Positions 7,043-14,730 of a stretch of 64,000 nucleotides of DNA are shown here, one piece after another. A model generated the notes under the pieces. It was not told the origin of the DNA, did not search any database, and saw nothing but the letters and a program-made list of their open reading frames with translations. Both the position numbers and the translations under genes were made by a program. The first letter of the stretch is position 1. The number at the start of each line of letters is the position of its first letter. This DNA is from Acidovorax sp. A1169 (GTDB lineage Bacteria; Pseudomonadota; Gammaproteobacteria; Burkholderiales; Burkholderiaceae_C), in the NCBI RefSeq assembly GCF_030704685.1, contig NZ_JAUZDX010000006.1:62001-126000 (forward strand), written 5' to 3'.

Positions 7043-9703
7043 ATGGCACACTTAGCGAGCAACAACACACAAGCAGCTATGTCTGATTATAAAAAAACAA
7101 GCCTTTGGAAAAAAGCTTTTGATCAAAAAAATGACGGTTTTGATGATAAACGAGCTTTGCTTGAATGTGCATATGATGCGTTCCGAGAACGTGTGGCAAT
7201 ATTATTGGCGCACATAAGAAGTGAGATACCTAGCCTCACGATTCATGATATCACGCATGTAGATTCTCTTTGGCGTGTTGGATCTGAAATCGCTGGTGCG
7301 GACTATGAAATTAATGCAGCAGAAGCATTTGTTTTAGGTGGCGCATTTCTTCTTCATGATGCGGCGCACTGCAGGGCAGCTTTTTCCGGCGGCATTGAGG
7401 AAATTCAAAGTATGCCTGAGTGGAAGGATGCCGCAGCACAATTTGGTATTGATTCATCGACTGTTAAAATGGGTTCTGCTGATTTTCAGCGGCTTCTTTT
7501 TGAAACGCTTCGGGTTTTTCATCCCAGGCAGGCAAGACGGCTTCCTTTTGCGAAGTGGGATGATGGCTCGGGGAATAATATGTACCTTTTGCCACATGAT
7601 GATATTCGAGAGGCTTATGGTGACCTCATTGGTCAAGCAGCAGAAAGTCATTGGTTTAACCCGGAACAGTTAGAAGAATTTTATCGAGTGAATCGGTCGG
7701 TGCCCATCTGCCTTTCTCCGGCGCCGTGGAATGTTAATTTACTAAAGATTGCTTTGCTTCTTCGAGTTGCAGACGCTGCACATATTGATCAGTTTAGGGC
7801 GCCGCGACTGCTGATGCTTATGAGTGGCTTATCGGGTGTATCAAAAGATCATTGGTCATTTCAGGCGCGGATGCACATCCCTCGTTGTGAAGTTAATACT
7901 TCACAATTGTCGTTCACTTCTAACCCATTTCCGATTTCAGCGCAGGCGGCTTGGTGGCTTGCTTACGAAACCGCAATGATGGTTGATCGTGAACTTTTGG
8001 CGGCAGACCACCTTCTTCGTGAAAATAATTTACAGTGTTTCGCAGCTAGGGAGGTTGCGAGGGTCCGAACGCCAGAGTCGTTTGCAATATTGGTGCCAGC
8101 AGAAGGTTGGCAACCGGTTGATGCGTCATTGAAAATTGGCGATGTACGATCTGTAATGAAAAAATTTGGTGGAGAGGAGCTGTATGGGAAAAAGCCTCAT
8201 TTGGCTCTGCGAGAAATTCTTCAAAATGCGCGTGATGCTGTAATTGCACGCAGAGGAATTGGAGATCTTGAAGTGAATGAAGGAAGTATTCTAGTTCATC
8301 TGGAAAATGTGAATGGCGAGGACTGGTTGCACGTCTCTGACACAGGAGTGGGCATGAGTCGATATGTTCTAACTCAGGTTTTATTAGACTTCGGCCGATC
8401 TCTCTGGAAGGATGCTGGCGTGCGGCGCGAATGGCCGGGTCTACTATCAAAGCAATTTAACCCTGTTGGGCGTTTCGGCATAGGATTTTTTTCCATTTTT
8501 ATGCTTGGGGATCATATAAAAGTTGCTACCAAGCGAATAATCAGGGCGCAGCAGGATAGTCACAACGATTTTTTGCTGGAGATAGCTGAGGGGCTTGACT
8601 CTCGCCCAATTATTCGAGCGCCAAGTGAAGCTGAACGTCTCCTTAAACATGGGACGCGAGTATCGGTCAGGCTTAAGGATAAGAAAGGCCTACTTTCTAT
8701 CATTTTTGGTGGATTTGATATTTTTTCATTGCGGCAAGGTTCTGGGCGTGAATCCCTGACCCTTCATGAGTTAGTCGGCGCTCTGGTTCCCGCACTGGAT
8801 ATAGATGTTTATACACAAGAGGGAAATGAATCAAGGGTTAAAACGATATCTGCAGGTGACTGGAAAACTATCTCATCGCGAGAATTGGTTGATAGAATAT
8901 CTCCGCATGCTGCGAAAAATCCATCTCATTATAGGTATGTGAATATTCCTCTCTCCGTGGAAAATATGGAGGAAATGTTTGATCAGCATGGCAATGTTGT
9001 GGGGCGCGCTGCGCTAAGTGGCATTGGTAGTAGGGCGTTTGGTCTCAATGCCGGTGTAATTTCTACTGGCGGTGTTTTGGGTGGAGAGATTTCAAATTTC
9101 GCTGGAATTATTGAAGGTGATGTGCCTTTGGGGCTCGATAGAAGTTGTGCGAAGCCGTTGGTTTCTAAAGATGCACTGATTAATTGGGCAACTTCTCAGG
9201 CTAAAAAGCTTATTAAAAATGGCCGACTTGGTTTGTCTGATAGTGCTATGCTGATGGAGATGGGCGCAGAAATCGAGGGGCTCTATATAGTCTCCAAGGG
9301 TAAGGTGAATCTACGAAGAAGTGAAGTGGCTGAAATTCTCCGGGGTATTGACTTTATATTCATAGCATCGCGAAGGGACTGTGAATACAAGGCTGATGTT
9401 GATCTTGTGCTAAAGACGCAGTATGAGGCTGATTTCATTTTTCTTGATAATGTATTTATTCTGAATGAAGGTATTGCTCCAAATAGTTTTATTACAAAAA
9501 TTCAGTGGCCGAGATCCTTGTTGGGGGAGGAGTCTAGACAGCCGAATGCAGTCCTGGAGAGTTTGATTAACGAAGTTTGGCCCGACTGTGCTGTGGAGGA
9601 GGATGTGATGGCTTCAATAGGTGTTGTGAATGGATTTCCTATTAATAGGGAAGTGACCTTGGTGTATAAGGTCGGAGGTAAGAGGCCGTCTTTATCTTCC
9701 TAG
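7043..9703 (+). CDS. HD-domain plus GHKL (Hsp90-like) ATPase protein
   Basis: An 886-residue multidomain protein, strikingly AT-rich compared with its flanks. Residues 30-330 form an HD-type metal hydrolase-like domain (IHDITHVDSLWRVG and GGAFLLHDAAHC). Residues 380-560 form a GHKL ATPase: N-box LREILQNARDAV (near residue 390), G1 box DTGVGM (near 433), G2 box GRFGIGFFSIFML (near 475) and HGTRVSVRL (near 536). The last 300 residues are unassigned. The start ATG at 7043 has AAGGGGG upstream. HD domains fused to Hsp90-like ATPases occur in predicted bacterial conflict systems. No known role is proven for this arrangement. Its stop overlaps a decayed module on the opposite strand. Confidence 0.85.
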   Translation: MAHLASNNTQAAMSDYKKTSLWKKAFDQKNDGFDDKRALLECAYDAFRERVAILLAHIRSEIPSLTIHDITHVDSLWRVGSEIAGADYEINAAEAFVLGGAFLLHDAAHCRAAFSGGIEEIQSMPEWKDAAAQFGIDSSTVKMGSADFQRLLFETLRVFHPRQARRLPFAKWDDGSGNNMYLLPHDDIREAYGDLIGQAAESHWFNPEQLEEFYRVNRSVPICLSPAPWNVNLLKIALLLRVADAAHIDQFRAPRLLMLMSGLSGVSKDHWSFQARMHIPRCEVNTSQLSFTSNPFPISAQAAWWLAYETAMMVDRELLAADHLLRENNLQCFAAREVARVRTPESFAILVPAEGWQPVDASLKIGDVRSVMKKFGGEELYGKKPHLALREILQNARDAVIARRGIGDLEVNEGSILVHLENVNGEDWLHVSDTGVGMSRYVLTQVLLDFGRSLWKDAGVRREWPGLLSKQFNPVGRFGIGFFSIFMLGDHIKVATKRIIRAQQDSHNDFLLEIAEGLDSRPIIRAPSEAERLLKHGTRVSVRLKDKKGLLSIIFGGFDIFSLRQGSGRESLTLHELVGALVPALDIDVYTQEGNESRVKTISAGDWKTISSRELVDRISPHAAKNPSHYRYVNIPLSVENMEEMFDQHGNVVGRAALSGIGSRAFGLNAGVISTGGVLGGEISNFAGIIEGDVPLGLDRSCAKPLVSKDALINWATSQAKKLIKNGRLGLSDSAMLMEMGAEIEGLYIVSKGKVNLRRSEVAEILRGIDFIFIASRRDCEYKADVDLVLKTQYEADFIFLDNVFILNEGIAPNSFITKIQWPRSLLGEESRQPNAVLESLINEVWPDCAVEEDVMASIGVVNGFPINREVTLVYKVGGKRPSLSS

Positions 9704-9962
9704 AACGGCGCCCTCGAAACCACCACCTCGGCGCGCCCCTCGCCCTGGAAAACCACCTCACCGGTGGCTATGACCAACACCGTGCACAACTCCCCGTGGC
9801 GCAGCACCTCGTAGTGATCTATGGGCAGCGGCAGCAGGCGGTCGTCCATCACCACGCCATTCTTCACGGGCACCCGGAGCAGGGTGGGGTGACCTAGTGT
9901 GACCCGTCGAAGCGACGATCCGTCGATGGGTTGTCGTTGAGTCGTCAGGTCGTCAGATGGTC
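9700..9962 (-). pseudogene. Decayed gene fragment, copy 1 (unknown family)
   Basis: On the minus strand this reads GHPTLLRVPVKNGVVMDDRL, then LPLPIDHYEVLRHGELCTVL, and ends VVVSRAPF-stop, with the stop inside the palindromic CTAG of the upstream gene's stop codon. It has no start codon or ribosome site and is closed by an in-frame TGA at about 9961. A similar sequence occurs at 11420. It seems to be the 3' end of a lost gene. The family is not recognised. Because it adjoins nuclease remnants it might be an immunity-type or structural gene relic. Confidence 0.5.
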
Positions 9963-9967
9963 ATGAG

Positions 9968-10203
9968 AAGTTTTCCCGGAAGCGCAGGTCATCAAGGGGC
10001 GGCCTGGCAATAGCATCGGCAGCAACTGCGTGAAGGTGCCGACACACCTCTACAAGCTGGTCTATGACGCCACCACGCAGCGGGCCTGGGCACACTGGCA
10101 GCGGAACGAGGAGGGCGAGCGCTCAGGGCCGCCGATCAGCTATCAGGAGCTGGTGAAGCGCACCGGCATTGAATTCCTGCCACGGGTCACACCGCAGCAT
10201 TGA
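9968..10203 (+). pseudogene. C-terminal remnant of a DNA/RNA non-specific endonuclease, copy 1
   Basis: An open stretch of about 78 codons with no start. It contains VFPEAQVIKGRPGNSIGSNC, KVPTHLYKLVYDATTQRAWA and ISYQELVKRTGIEFLP, typical of the C-terminal third of NUC-family (Endonuclease_NS) enzymes. The catalytic DRGH region is missing. The piece is therefore a truncated, non-functional remnant. NUC domains are common as toxin tips of secreted effectors. A second, more damaged copy lies at 11671. Confidence 0.65.
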
Positions 10204-10293
10204 GATGTCGCGCCACCAGCTACTCGGCAATCTTCCTCTCGTAACTATTCGTGAGCGCCGCTATCATGTTGCCAGCTAGAGAGGGCAGCACAG

Positions 10294-11400
10294 ATGAAAT
10301 ACTTGTTAGTGGTGGCGATTTTTTTCAACATTTCGATTTGTTCAGCGCAGACACCTAAAGCGCCGCTTGGAAAGCAGCCTGCAAAGGTCTCTGTTCCTCC
10401 TGCCACGGCACCCGAAAACCGAGCCTCCCCACCGCCAGCGGCTCTGGATCTGTTATCAAAGCCATTTGTGTTTCTCAACATTTATTCGGAACCCGAAGGG
10501 GCTCAACTAGTGCTTGTTGAGAGCAACGAAAACTTTGGACGGACTCCTTTTAGTAAAAAGTACAGTGTCGATCTATTTAGGAATCATACTCGGTCTGATG
10601 GCTGCTTACACATGTTGCGGATGGAGGCTAGGTGGGTAAGTGGCGCCACCGCTAGTGAGGTAATTAGGCTATGTGGAGGTACCACGGCTGATTATCATTA
10701 CACATTCAAGCGCCCTAAAGATGCACCATTTTTTGATAGAGATGAAAATTATGCGACTGCACTAAGAGAAAAACGAGAGAGAGAAGATAAGAGTTTGGGT
10801 GAATTCGTTGTTGTTGTGAAAACAGTCCCGGAGGGAGCAGAAATTGTTGAGGAAGCTTCATCTGGAAATAAGGTATGGGGACGATCACCAATTCAACTAA
10901 CCTATGAAGTCGGAGCATGTAAGCGAATCGTGGCCAATTCGCAAGACAATTGTATGTTGTCAAGAAATTTCGTGGCCCACTGGCCGAGTGGCGTTCGATC
11001 CAAGGCTGAAAAATTCTCTTTTTGTGGAGAAGTTGGCAAGGAGGAAATACGAGTAATTGAGCGCCCTGTGGACGCACCTGGGCTTCAAGTAGACCAGAAC
11101 TTCGCCGCTGCACTCATATTGGAGCGTATTCGAAAGGAAAACAACGATCAGCAGGCTCAGCAAGTTCAGCGCGCTCAGGATCAGGCTAATCAAGTGCAGC
11201 AACGTTTGGCGCAAGAGGCTCAACGGCAAGCTGAACAAGACGCCTTCGATAACAAGGCAGCCGCCGTGATTAATGGACTGATGTCCCTTGTTCCTCAGCG
11301 ACAACCTGCACCTATCGTCATCGAGCAACGCTCGGCACCTACTCAACTGCGGTGTGTGACCAAGCCACGCTTCGGAAAGTTGGAAACTGTCTGCGAGTGA
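10294..11400 (+). CDS. Secreted protein with two PEGA-like repeats
   Basis: A 368-residue protein. Residues 1-18 form a signal peptide (KYLLVVAIFFNISICSA, cut after SA). A Pro/Ala linker follows. Two similar units of about 100 residues come next: each starts with a PEGA-like strand (IYSEPEGAQLVLVE; VKTVPEGAEIVEEA), has a GRTPF/GRSPI turn and ends RPxDAP...AAL..R (RPKDAPFFDRDENYATALRE; RPVDAPGLQVDQNFAAALIL). Residues 290-325 form a Gln-rich coiled coil. The end has two Cys (RCVTKPRFGKLETVCE). AGAGAGGG upstream supports the ATG. It is probably periplasmic or surface-bound. No function is known. It is enclosed by two copies of a decayed nuclease module. Confidence 0.72.
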   Translation: MKYLLVVAIFFNISICSAQTPKAPLGKQPAKVSVPPATAPENRASPPPAALDLLSKPFVFLNIYSEPEGAQLVLVESNENFGRTPFSKKYSVDLFRNHTRSDGCLHMLRMEARWVSGATASEVIRLCGGTTADYHYTFKRPKDAPFFDRDENYATALREKREREDKSLGEFVVVVKTVPEGAEIVEEASSGNKVWGRSPIQLTYEVGACKRIVANSQDNCMLSRNFVAHWPSGVRSKAEKFSFCGEVGKEEIRVIERPVDAPGLQVDQNFAAALILERIRKENNDQQAQQVQRAQDQANQVQQRLAQEAQRQAEQDAFDNKAAAVINGLMSLVPQRQPAPIVIEQRSAPTQLRCVTKPRFGKLETVCE

Positions 11401-11419
11401 GACCCGGTTGGTATGACCA

Positions 11420-11686
11420 TCACCTTTCATCACCCCAGAGCCGCTGTGCCTCGTAGTGGTCGAAGGGTAGCGGCAGCACGCGATTACACAGCAGGCGATT
11501 GCTGATGGGCACCCAGAGCAATGTGGGGTGGCTCCCGGTGTCATCGGCACTCCCAGTGTGATCCGTCGAAGCGTCGTCCCGTCGAGGTGTGGTCGTCGAG
11601 TGGGCGTGGGGAGTTCCGGCAGTTCGGGCCAGGGTGGGCTCGGCTGGCTCAAGCATGGAACGCAACGGTGTAGATGGTGCCGACAC
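11420..11686 (-). pseudogene. Decayed gene fragment, copy 2 (unknown family)
   Basis: On the minus strand it reads SHPTLLWVPISNRLLCNRVL, then PLPFDHYEAQRLWGDER-stop. It clearly resembles the fragment at 9700, including the preceding TTPRRDDASTDHTG region. It is shorter at the C-terminal end than copy 1. The open frame extends upstream to an ATG at 11686, but there is no ribosome site and the frame overlaps a nuclease remnant on the other strand, so I treat it as a relic. Confidence 0.45.
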
Positions 11687-11843
11687 ACCTCTTCAAGCTG
11701 GTCTAGGACTCCACCATGCAGCATGCATGGACACATTGGCAATACAACGAGAAGGGCGAGCGTGCGGGTGCACCCATCAGCTATCAGGAGCTGATGAAGC
11801 GCTCCGAGATTGAATTCCAACCAATGACCACCCTGCAGCACTG
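11671..11843 (+). pseudogene. C-terminal remnant of a NUC endonuclease, copy 2
   Basis: The plus-strand frame reads MVPTHLFKLV, an in-frame TAG (11704-11706), then AWTHWQYNEKGERAGAPISY, QELMKRSEIEFQP and a final stop. Another TAG is at 11671. It is the same C-terminal endonuclease piece as at 9968, with two internal stops, so it is certainly non-functional. Confidence 0.65.
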
Positions 11844-12066
11844 AACTGCGCGAAGATTGAATTTGAGCAAGCTTGTGTCTTGGCAACGATGGCTGCTATC
11901 GGCTAGAAATGGACCTACGCTATAGAATCCTTCTACGTGCACTGCGAATTGTAAATTGGATACTTCGCTATATCACCGCTGAGCGCCTTTCCTCATCGCT
12001 ATTTAGAAATGCCGTGAGCAACTTATTGCTTTAAGATGGTCATCCATCTAAATTAAAAATCTAATC

Positions 12067-12894
12067 ATGATAGAGCAATCAAAAGATAAAATATTTATGG
12101 CCGCCGCTGTCGAAGAGATGAGGAAAAGCGATACGGCCGTAAAGGTTGGTGTGGTAATTGTGGTGGATGATAATATAGTTGCCAGCGCTTTTCGAGCAAA
12201 GGGCGAGCATGCGGAACGTGCTGCGATCCAACTGGCGCGGCAACGCGGGGTAAATTTAAAAAAGGCGACCCTTTACGCCACTCTTGAGCCATGCGTGGAC
12301 TTGCGGCCTGGACAACAGATTCAATGTTGCGCGGATCTAATTGTTTCTTCAGGAATCAAAGAGGTGGTTATCGGTCGATATGATCCTAATCCGAATATTT
12401 ACCGCCAAGGCTGGAAACGTCTGAGAGACGGCGATGTATTTTTGCGTGATTTTCATGCGGATCTGCGTGAAGAGATCGACGAGGTCAACAGCCGCTTCAT
12501 GGGATTTTTCGACAAGGGTATGGGCCCTACCGGGGGGGCAAAGGTGGGGCATAAAGATGGAGGTAAATTCCTCGTTCAATTTGCTGAGGATGATGATCGA
12601 ACAATGGAAATCGCCTGGACAGTCGCCGGTGTCAACGCGGCTTACGGCTATGCGTTGCAACCAGTCGAAGTAGCAATGGCTAGATTTGCAAAGGCGTTTG
12701 ACGAAGTTGACGATCCGACTGCCTACGAATTCCGCCACTCGGTTCGGATCGAAGTTGGCGAAATCGGTATATTCAAAGGACCTGAAGCCTGTGTTTTCGT
12801 CAAGCCGAAGCAGATTGAAAGTGGCCCCAAATACGGCAACACTGACTATTTTGTCAGCTTCGACTATCAAGTGCGCGTTCTCAAATCGCGTTAA
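12067..12894 (+). CDS. RibD-like deaminase with unknown C-terminal domain
   Basis: A 275-residue protein. Residues 7-140 form a cytidine-deaminase-fold domain of the RibD/dCMP-deaminase type: zinc ligand and proton shuttle in GEHAERAAI (HAE), then YATLEPCVDLRPGQQIQCC (PC...C), then ADLIVSSGIKEVVIGRYDPNP. The C-terminal 130 residues (GGKFLVQFAEDDDRTMEIAW onward) match nothing I recognise and replace the reductase domain of RibD. There is no strong ribosome site at the ATG, and the upstream 220 bp are AT-rich. It lies alone in the accessory island, not with riboflavin genes, so a role in nucleotide or base modification linked to defence is possible but only inferred. Confidence 0.75.
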   Translation: MIEQSKDKIFMAAAVEEMRKSDTAVKVGVVIVVDDNIVASAFRAKGEHAERAAIQLARQRGVNLKKATLYATLEPCVDLRPGQQIQCCADLIVSSGIKEVVIGRYDPNPNIYRQGWKRLRDGDVFLRDFHADLREEIDEVNSRFMGFFDKGMGPTGGAKVGHKDGGKFLVQFAEDDDRTMEIAWTVAGVNAAYGYALQPVEVAMARFAKAFDEVDDPTAYEFRHSVRIEVGEIGIFKGPEACVFVKPKQIESGPKYGNTDYFVSFDYQVRVLKSR

Positions 12895-13052
12895 ACAATG
12901 GCGGTGCCATCAAAGAAATATTCGCGAATATTAAGCAGTGGCGAACCCCATCTGGAGCCCAAGGGCGGCGTTCCCCCTGGGGGCGTCGAGTCGTCAGGTT
13001 GTCGGGTGCTCCCGCAGAATCCCTTGCCTGTGCCCGTCGAACTGTCGGGTCG

Positions 13053-13421
13053 TCAGGTCGCGGAAGACTCCAGCGCCTCAATGAAAACCTTGGCGACCTC
13101 CCGCCGAGCATCCGGTGGCCGCTTGTGCAACGCAAGCAGCAGCGCCGCTATCTCGTCATCCTCGCAGTACAGGTAGGCCAGGGGCACCCCGAACACACGC
13201 GCAATGAGCCGCGCGGTGCCTACAGGGGGCTCGTGGACGCCCCGCTCGTAGCGGCTGATCCGCATCCGGCTGGCTGATTCTTCCAGGCCGATTTCCACAC
13301 CAACCTTCTCCTGGGACCAGCCGAGGCCTTCCCGGAGGGCCTGCATGCGTCTTCCCACGATCGCGGGAGAGGAGGACGGCTGGACCTGATGCATGTATCG
13401 AGTTTCGTGACAAGACACCAT
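13053..13421 (-). CDS. XRE-family transcriptional regulator
   Basis: A 122-residue cytoplasmic regulator with a lambda-repressor-like HTH at residues 20-75 (IVGRRMQALREGLGWSQEKV, RISRYERGVHEPPVGTARLI), then FGVPLAYLYCEDDEIAALL and a short helical tail. The layout matches small SinR/HipB-like repressors. The start may be ATG 13421 or ATG 13394 (MHQVQP); neither has a strong ribosome site. It sits at the right edge of the AT-richer island and may control itself through the palindrome at 13462. Confidence 0.85.
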   Translation of the reverse strand: MVSCHETRYMHQVQPSSSPAIVGRRMQALREGLGWSQEKVGVEIGLEESASRMRISRYERGVHEPPVGTARLIARVFGVPLAYLYCEDDEIAALLLALHKRPPDARREVAKVFIEALESSAT

Positions 13422-13461
13422 CTGGTCGGCCTATATCCCGATGGGGCACGGACCATGGGAC

Positions 13462-13477
13462 TGTGCCATACGGCACA
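13462..13477. promoter_or_regulatory. Palindrome upstream of the XRE gene
   Basis: TGTGCC-ATAC-GGCACA is a perfect 6+6 inverted repeat about 40 bp upstream of the XRE gene start at 13421. The place fits an autorepression operator. The remaining gap up to 13591 shows no gene. Confidence 0.4.
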
Positions 13478-13591
13478 CATCATGGCTTGATGGGCTGCGA
13501 ATTCTGGGTTGGTTGGCCGTGGCGGCCGCAACACTCTCCGCTGAATTCGGGCTGGCGTGCCGCCTACCCAGCTGCCTTGTTTTGTGTGGGT

Positions 13592-14359
13592 CTAGGCCTT
13601 GCAGGTGCCGGCGGATTTGCCCTGCAAGGCCTGGGTCAGGCGCGCATGCGCATTCAAGGCAAGTTCAAGGTCCTGTTTGAAGTTCGCAACATCATTCTTG
13701 GGCAGTGTGACGTAGCCCTTGTCACCGGTCAGCCGGATAGTCAACTGTTTGGATTCCGCCAGCTTCTTGAATACATCCATCTCGTCCTGATTCAGGATGG
13801 CCATGCCGCGCTCTATTACGCGCACTTTCTTGAATGATTCGGTGTCCTGCTGGATCGAGTCACGCGGCAAGCTGCGCTCCCACACGACAACCCCATCGGC
13901 CAAGATAGCCACGTTGTTCAAGAAAATCCAGGTATCGCCGTAGAAAGTGGGACGCATCACGAGCCTTGGCAGGTTGCAGCCCACAACCACAATTGAAGAG
14001 CCAAGGTAGTGTGCCAAGGGCGTCGATTCAGTGATTGCCGTGTACAGGCCGCGCATATGGAAGCTCTTTTTGAACGCGTCGTAGTCGGTGAGCAGGCAGT
14101 CGCCTCTTCCTCCATCAGGCGCATTGAAGCAAGCACCGTAGTGCGTGACACCATCCGCAGTCTTGGGGTCTTTTTTGGTAAACGCCCCCTCTACAGCGGC
14201 TTGCCACTCGGCAACCGTGGGCGCAGGTGGCGGAGGCGGTGAAGGAGCCGCAATGGCTACCTCCTCAGACTGAGCGGCGGTGCCTGGCGCAGCAGGTTGT
14301 TTGGAATCCCCGCACCCACTCAACAGCACCGCCAGTGGCAGCAGCAGTAAACCGCGCAT
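13592..14359 (-). CDS. Lipoprotein of unknown function
   Basis: A 255-residue predicted lipoprotein. The N-terminus MRGLLLLPLAVLLSGC has a lipobox LSGC, followed by a Pro/Ala-rich tether (APSPPPPPAPTVAEW). The rest is a soluble domain with several Cys (GACFNAPDGGRGDCLLTDY; VVGCNLPRL) and a C-terminal helix-rich tail. AAGGGGGA lies just before the ATG at 14359 and fixes the start. No family is recognised. It follows no operon partner, and the LysR gene upstream is separated by a palindromic repeat element. Confidence 0.75.
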   Translation of the reverse strand: MRGLLLLPLAVLLSGCGDSKQPAAPGTAAQSEEVAIAAPSPPPPPAPTVAEWQAAVEGAFTKKDPKTADGVTHYGACFNAPDGGRGDCLLTDYDAFKKSFHMRGLYTAITESTPLAHYLGSSIVVVGCNLPRLVMRPTFYGDTWIFLNNVAILADGVVVWERSLPRDSIQQDTESFKKVRVIERGMAILNQDEMDVFKKLAESKQLTIRLTGDKGYVTLPKNDVANFKQDLELALNAHARLTQALQGKSAGTCKA

Positions 14360-14607
14360 TGCATCCCCCTTGTTCGTGTCTCGGCGTCTTTCCGCTGAGA
14401 CTTTAGCGCATATGGTGCCGTGGGATAGATCCTCTACGAGCCGAGAAAGGACCGGGTTTTGAGGCCGGGCGTGAGGGTAGTGCAACAGTGCACGCCGCTG
14501 TAAACCTGCCCCTCTACCCTGCCACTTTAGGCGTCCAGGGGCAAGAGGCACCACGATCGGTGGACTGGCACACGTGGCACAGGCTCGCTCGGTTGAATTC
14601 GGCTTCC

Positions 14608-14730
14608 GAGCGGCTAAAAAAACTCTTCTGGCGCGGTTGCTGCGTCTTGTCGCGCTGACCGTACTGCCTGCAATGCATCTGGCGTTTTGCGCCTGGCCAG
14701 AACCGTTTCGCTGAGTTGTATGAGCCGCTC
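14608..14730. repeat. Copy C of a palindromic intergenic repeat
   Basis: A 123 bp element with terminal GAGCGGCT at the left and AGCCGCTC at the right, and inner arms AACTCTTCTGGC and GCCAGAACCGTTTCGCTGAG. Read on the minus strand it aligns with the element at 4188, sharing AACTCAGCGAA, CGGTTCTGGC, GGCAGTACG and GACAAGACGCAGCAAC. It ends one base before the LysR stop codon. The 14360-14607 stretch to its left shows no gene. Confidence 0.75.

Noticed and set aside
11909-12034. A 41-codon ORF (MDLRYRILLRALRIVNWILR...) before the deaminase gene
   Set aside because: There is no ribosome site, and it lies in AT-rich DNA after a decayed module. It could be a small basic amphipathic peptide, but the support is too weak.
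9905-13070. GTCG-rich stretches (GTCGTCAGGTCGTCAG and similar) at 9907-9960, 11562-11600 and 12985-13068
   Set aside because: They recur near the decayed modules but show no fixed unit or spacing. They may simply be parts of the duplicated relic, so I do not call them a separate repeat.
5231-13440. tRNA-Asn attachment site for the AT-rich island
   Set aside because: I looked for a partial copy of the tRNA 3' end at the far side of the island and saw none in the window, and there is no integrase next to the tRNA genes.
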